A DNA stretch of 7,538 nucleotides from Planctomycetia bacterium (GTDB lineage Bacteria > Planctomycetota > Phycisphaerae > Phycisphaerales > SM1A02): contig JAACEA010000148.1 of assembly GCA_009936695.1 (NCBI GenBank), positions 1 to 7,538 on the forward strand, read 5' to 3'. This document shows, piece by piece, positions 6,119 to 7,538 of this stretch. The notes below the pieces were generated by a model. That model ran no database searches. It worked only from the letters and a program-made list of their open reading frames with translations, and was not told the DNA's origin. Position numbers and translations under genes: made by a program. Each line of letters starts with the position of its first letter. The stretch's first letter is position 1.

Positions 6119-6143
6119 AACATCATCCCGTCGCTTCCGAAGC

Positions 6144-7199
6144 ATGAGAGTGAATCCGATGCCCTCCCCAACGTCGCCCCGAGCCGAAGCCCCACCACCG
6201 AAACCTCCCGGATCCGAGGAGTTGGCGATCGACCTGCACGACGTTCGCAAGCGCTATCGCGGCAGGATCGACGCCCTGCGCGGGATTCGCATGCAGGCAC
6301 GTCGCGGAGAGATCTTCGGCCTGCTCGGACCCAACGGAGCCGGCAAGAGCACGCTGGTGAAGATCATGCTCACCGTGGTCCGCGCGACGGAGGCCCGGGG
6401 CACGATCCTCGGCCGGCCCATCGGGACCCAGTCCGTGCTTCGACGAGTCGGATACCTGCCCGAGAAGCATCGATTTCCGGTCTATCAGACGGGGCGACAG
6501 GCGATCGAGTTCGCGGGTGCGATGTGCGGCGTCGACGCCGCGACGTGCCGTCGCCGCGCCGATGAACTGCTCGACCTGGTGGGGATGTCCGACTGGGGGA
6601 GCAAGCGGGTCTCCACCTATTCGAAGGGCATGCTCCAGCGGGTGGGCATCGCCGCGGCGATGGTCAACGATCCGGATCTCGTGGTGCTCGACGAGCCGAC
6701 CGACGGCGTCGATCCGGTCGGCCGGAAGGACATTCGGGACGTGCTCGTGAGGATCCGTGATCGCGGCACCTGCGTCTTCCTGAACAGTCACCTCCTCAGC
6801 GAGCTCGAGATGGTCTGCGACCGCGTCGCGATTCTCGTGCAGGGTGAAGTCGCGGCCCAGGGGACGATCGAGGAACTGACTTCGGACAGCCGTCGATACG
6901 AGATCGAGATCGGCGGACCACCGCCGGCGTGGGCCGAGGGGGCCGGGCTGCGGGTGTCCGACGTCTCCGACGCGGACAACGGCGCGACGAATCTGGTGCT
7001 TCCCTCGGCGGAGGCGGACGCGGTGCAACCGGTGCTCGATCGACTCCGCGCCGACGGGCGGATCATCAGGGTTCTTCGGCCCGTGCGTGAATCCCTCGAG
7101 GATCTCTTCATGCGCTACGTGCAGGACCCCGAGACCGGGAAGGCGAAGACGCCGGGTGCGATTCGAAGTGGTCAAGCGTCGAAGGGAGGTGACGGATGA
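6144..7199 (+). CDS. ABC transporter ATP-binding protein (ABC-2 exporter type)
   Basis: A complete 351-aa ATPase that would drive an ABC-2-type exporter together with the permease encoded next. All nucleotide-binding motifs are visible: Walker A GPNGAGKST (62-70), a Q-loop region reading GYLPEKH (103-109, with Glu in place of Gln, as is common in this subfamily), the signature YSKGMLQR (159-166), Walker B LVVLDEP (179-185), the D-loop DGVDP (187-191) and the switch histidine in NSHLLSE (214-220). A C-terminal domain (about 250-330) ends in RPVRESLEDLFMRYV, typical of CcmA/NatA-like ABC-2 ATPases, followed by a ~20-residue polar tail. About 25 Pro-rich residues precede the domain. The in-frame ATG at 6159 has GAGAG 8 nt upstream and is an alternative start. 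The stop overlaps the permease start (ATGA). The substrate is unknown. Confidence 0.93.
   Translation: MRVNPMPSPTSPRAEAPPPKPPGSEELAIDLHDVRKRYRGRIDALRGIRMQARRGEIFGLLGPNGAGKSTLVKIMLTVVRATEARGTILGRPIGTQSVLRRVGYLPEKHRFPVYQTGRQAIEFAGAMCGVDAATCRRRADELLDLVGMSDWGSKRVSTYSKGMLQRVGIAAAMVNDPDLVVLDEPTDGVDPVGRKDIRDVLVRIRDRGTCVFLNSHLLSELEMVCDRVAILVQGEVAAQGTIEELTSDSRRYEIEIGGPPPAWAEGAGLRVSDVSDADNGATNLVLPSAEADAVQPVLDRLRADGRIIRVLRPVRESLEDLFMRYVQDPETGKAKTPGAIRSGQASKGGDG
7185..7192 (+). promoter_or_regulatory. Perfect Shine-Dalgarno sequence of the permease gene
   Basis: GGAGGTGA is fully complementary to the canonical anti-Shine-Dalgarno end of 16S rRNA. Its GGAGG core lies 6 nt before the ATG at 7196. It sits inside the 3' end of the ATPase gene and so fixes the permease start, alongside the ATGA stop/start overlap. 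Confidence 0.88.
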
Positions 7200-7538
7200 G
7201 ACAGACCGTCGCCCTGTTCGTCGACGCCTATCGCGAACTGAACCATCGCCGCCTCTTCTGGATCACCATCGTGCTCAGCGGGCTCGTGGTCGCCGCGTTC
7301 GCCGCGATCGGAAACGACGAGGAGGGATTGACGATCCTTCACTGGTCGATTCCGTTCCCGTTCGTCTCCACCAACTTCATCCCCCGCGCGGATTTCTACA
7401 AGTTCACGTTCGCCCAGCTGGGCGTCGGGTACTGGCTCGCGTGGATCGCGACGATCATCGGTCTCGTCTCGACCGCGAGCATCTTCCCCGACTTCGTCGA
7501 TCGCGGTTCGATCGATCTCATGCTCTCGAAGCCCATCG
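7196..7538 (+). CDS. ABC-2-type transporter permease (C-terminus cut by window edge)
   Basis: The first 114 codons of a membrane permease paired with the upstream ATPase. Residues 20-38 (LFWITIVLSGLVVAAFAAI) form a first membrane helix. A loop of about 40 residues with FIPRADFYKF follows, and a second hydrophobic segment spans about 78-98 (GYWLAWIATIIGLVSTASIF). The last visible residues, FVDRGSIDLMLSKPI, match the cytoplasmic motif (G-ID-LLSKPI-like) common in ABC-2 permeases just after their second helix, so the assignment does not rest on hydrophobicity alone. It starts at ATG 7196, overlapping the ATPase stop codon and preceded by a perfect ribosome binding site, so the two are almost certainly co-translated. 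The transported substrate is not deducible. Confidence 0.88.
   Translation, partial: MRQTVALFVDAYRELNHRRLFWITIVLSGLVVAAFAAIGNDEEGLTILHWSIPFPFVSTNFIPRADFYKFTFAQLGVGYWLAWIATIIGLVSTASIFPDFVDRGSIDLMLSKPI

Larger units (their letters stand above)
5865..6143. other. Divergent intergenic region between ubiD and the ABC transporter operon
   Basis: 279 bp that must hold the promoters of two divergent units. It contains a perfect inverted repeat CGTTCC-TCC-GGAACG (5930-5944) and GATCA-CT-TGATC (5956-5967). A plus-strand TAGGAT (6050-6055) could be a -10 for the ABC operon. An 8-bp direct repeat GATCCTGA (6097-6104 and 6111-6118, 14-bp period) lies 26 bp before the ATPase start. No protein-coding frame here looks convincing. 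Confidence 0.5.

Overview
This is a GC-rich bacterial window (about 65-70% GC in most places). It has the look of a Gram-negative-type organism with a Tat system, murein recycling and quinone or aromatic decarboxylation genes. Three things suggest a planctomycete, perhaps of the Phycisphaerae type: a coiled-coil plus winged-helix protein of a kind common in that phylum, a small membrane protein with a zinc ribbon, and starts that mostly lack Shine-Dalgarno sequences. This placement is an inference; no rRNA or other decisive marker is present.

Left part (1-2403): a partial tatA runs off the left edge on the minus strand. Next to it, on the same strand, is a 232-aa protein with the layout of an SGNH/GDSL hydrolase, but its catalytic Ser, Asn and His positions are all substituted. 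It is divergent, across 94 bp, from a complete MltA-type lytic transglycosylase lipoprotein on the plus strand. Both divergent genes have a TANNNT -10-like box exactly 6 nt before the start codon, which predicts leaderless mRNAs.

Middle part (2404-5864, all minus strand): a long (682-aa) UbiD-family prFMN-type decarboxylase is translationally coupled (ATGA overlap) to a 215-aa three-TM protein with a four-cysteine zinc ribbon. A compositional island of about 240 bp with only ~53% GC follows. Then comes a 155-aa coiled-coil/winged-helix protein that converges on mltA.

Right part (5865-7538): a 279-bp divergent intergenic region carries short repeats. It leads into an ABC-2-type exporter operon: a complete ATPase, then a permease truncated by the window edge, joined by an ATGA overlap and a perfect 8-nt Shine-Dalgarno sequence.

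I see no tRNA, rRNA, CRISPR array, intact insertion sequence or obvious defence system. The most unusual items are the apparent SGNH pseudoenzyme, the recurring leaderless-type starts, the UbiD/zinc-ribbon coupling with an apparent repeat in the UbiD C-terminus, and the low-GC island.
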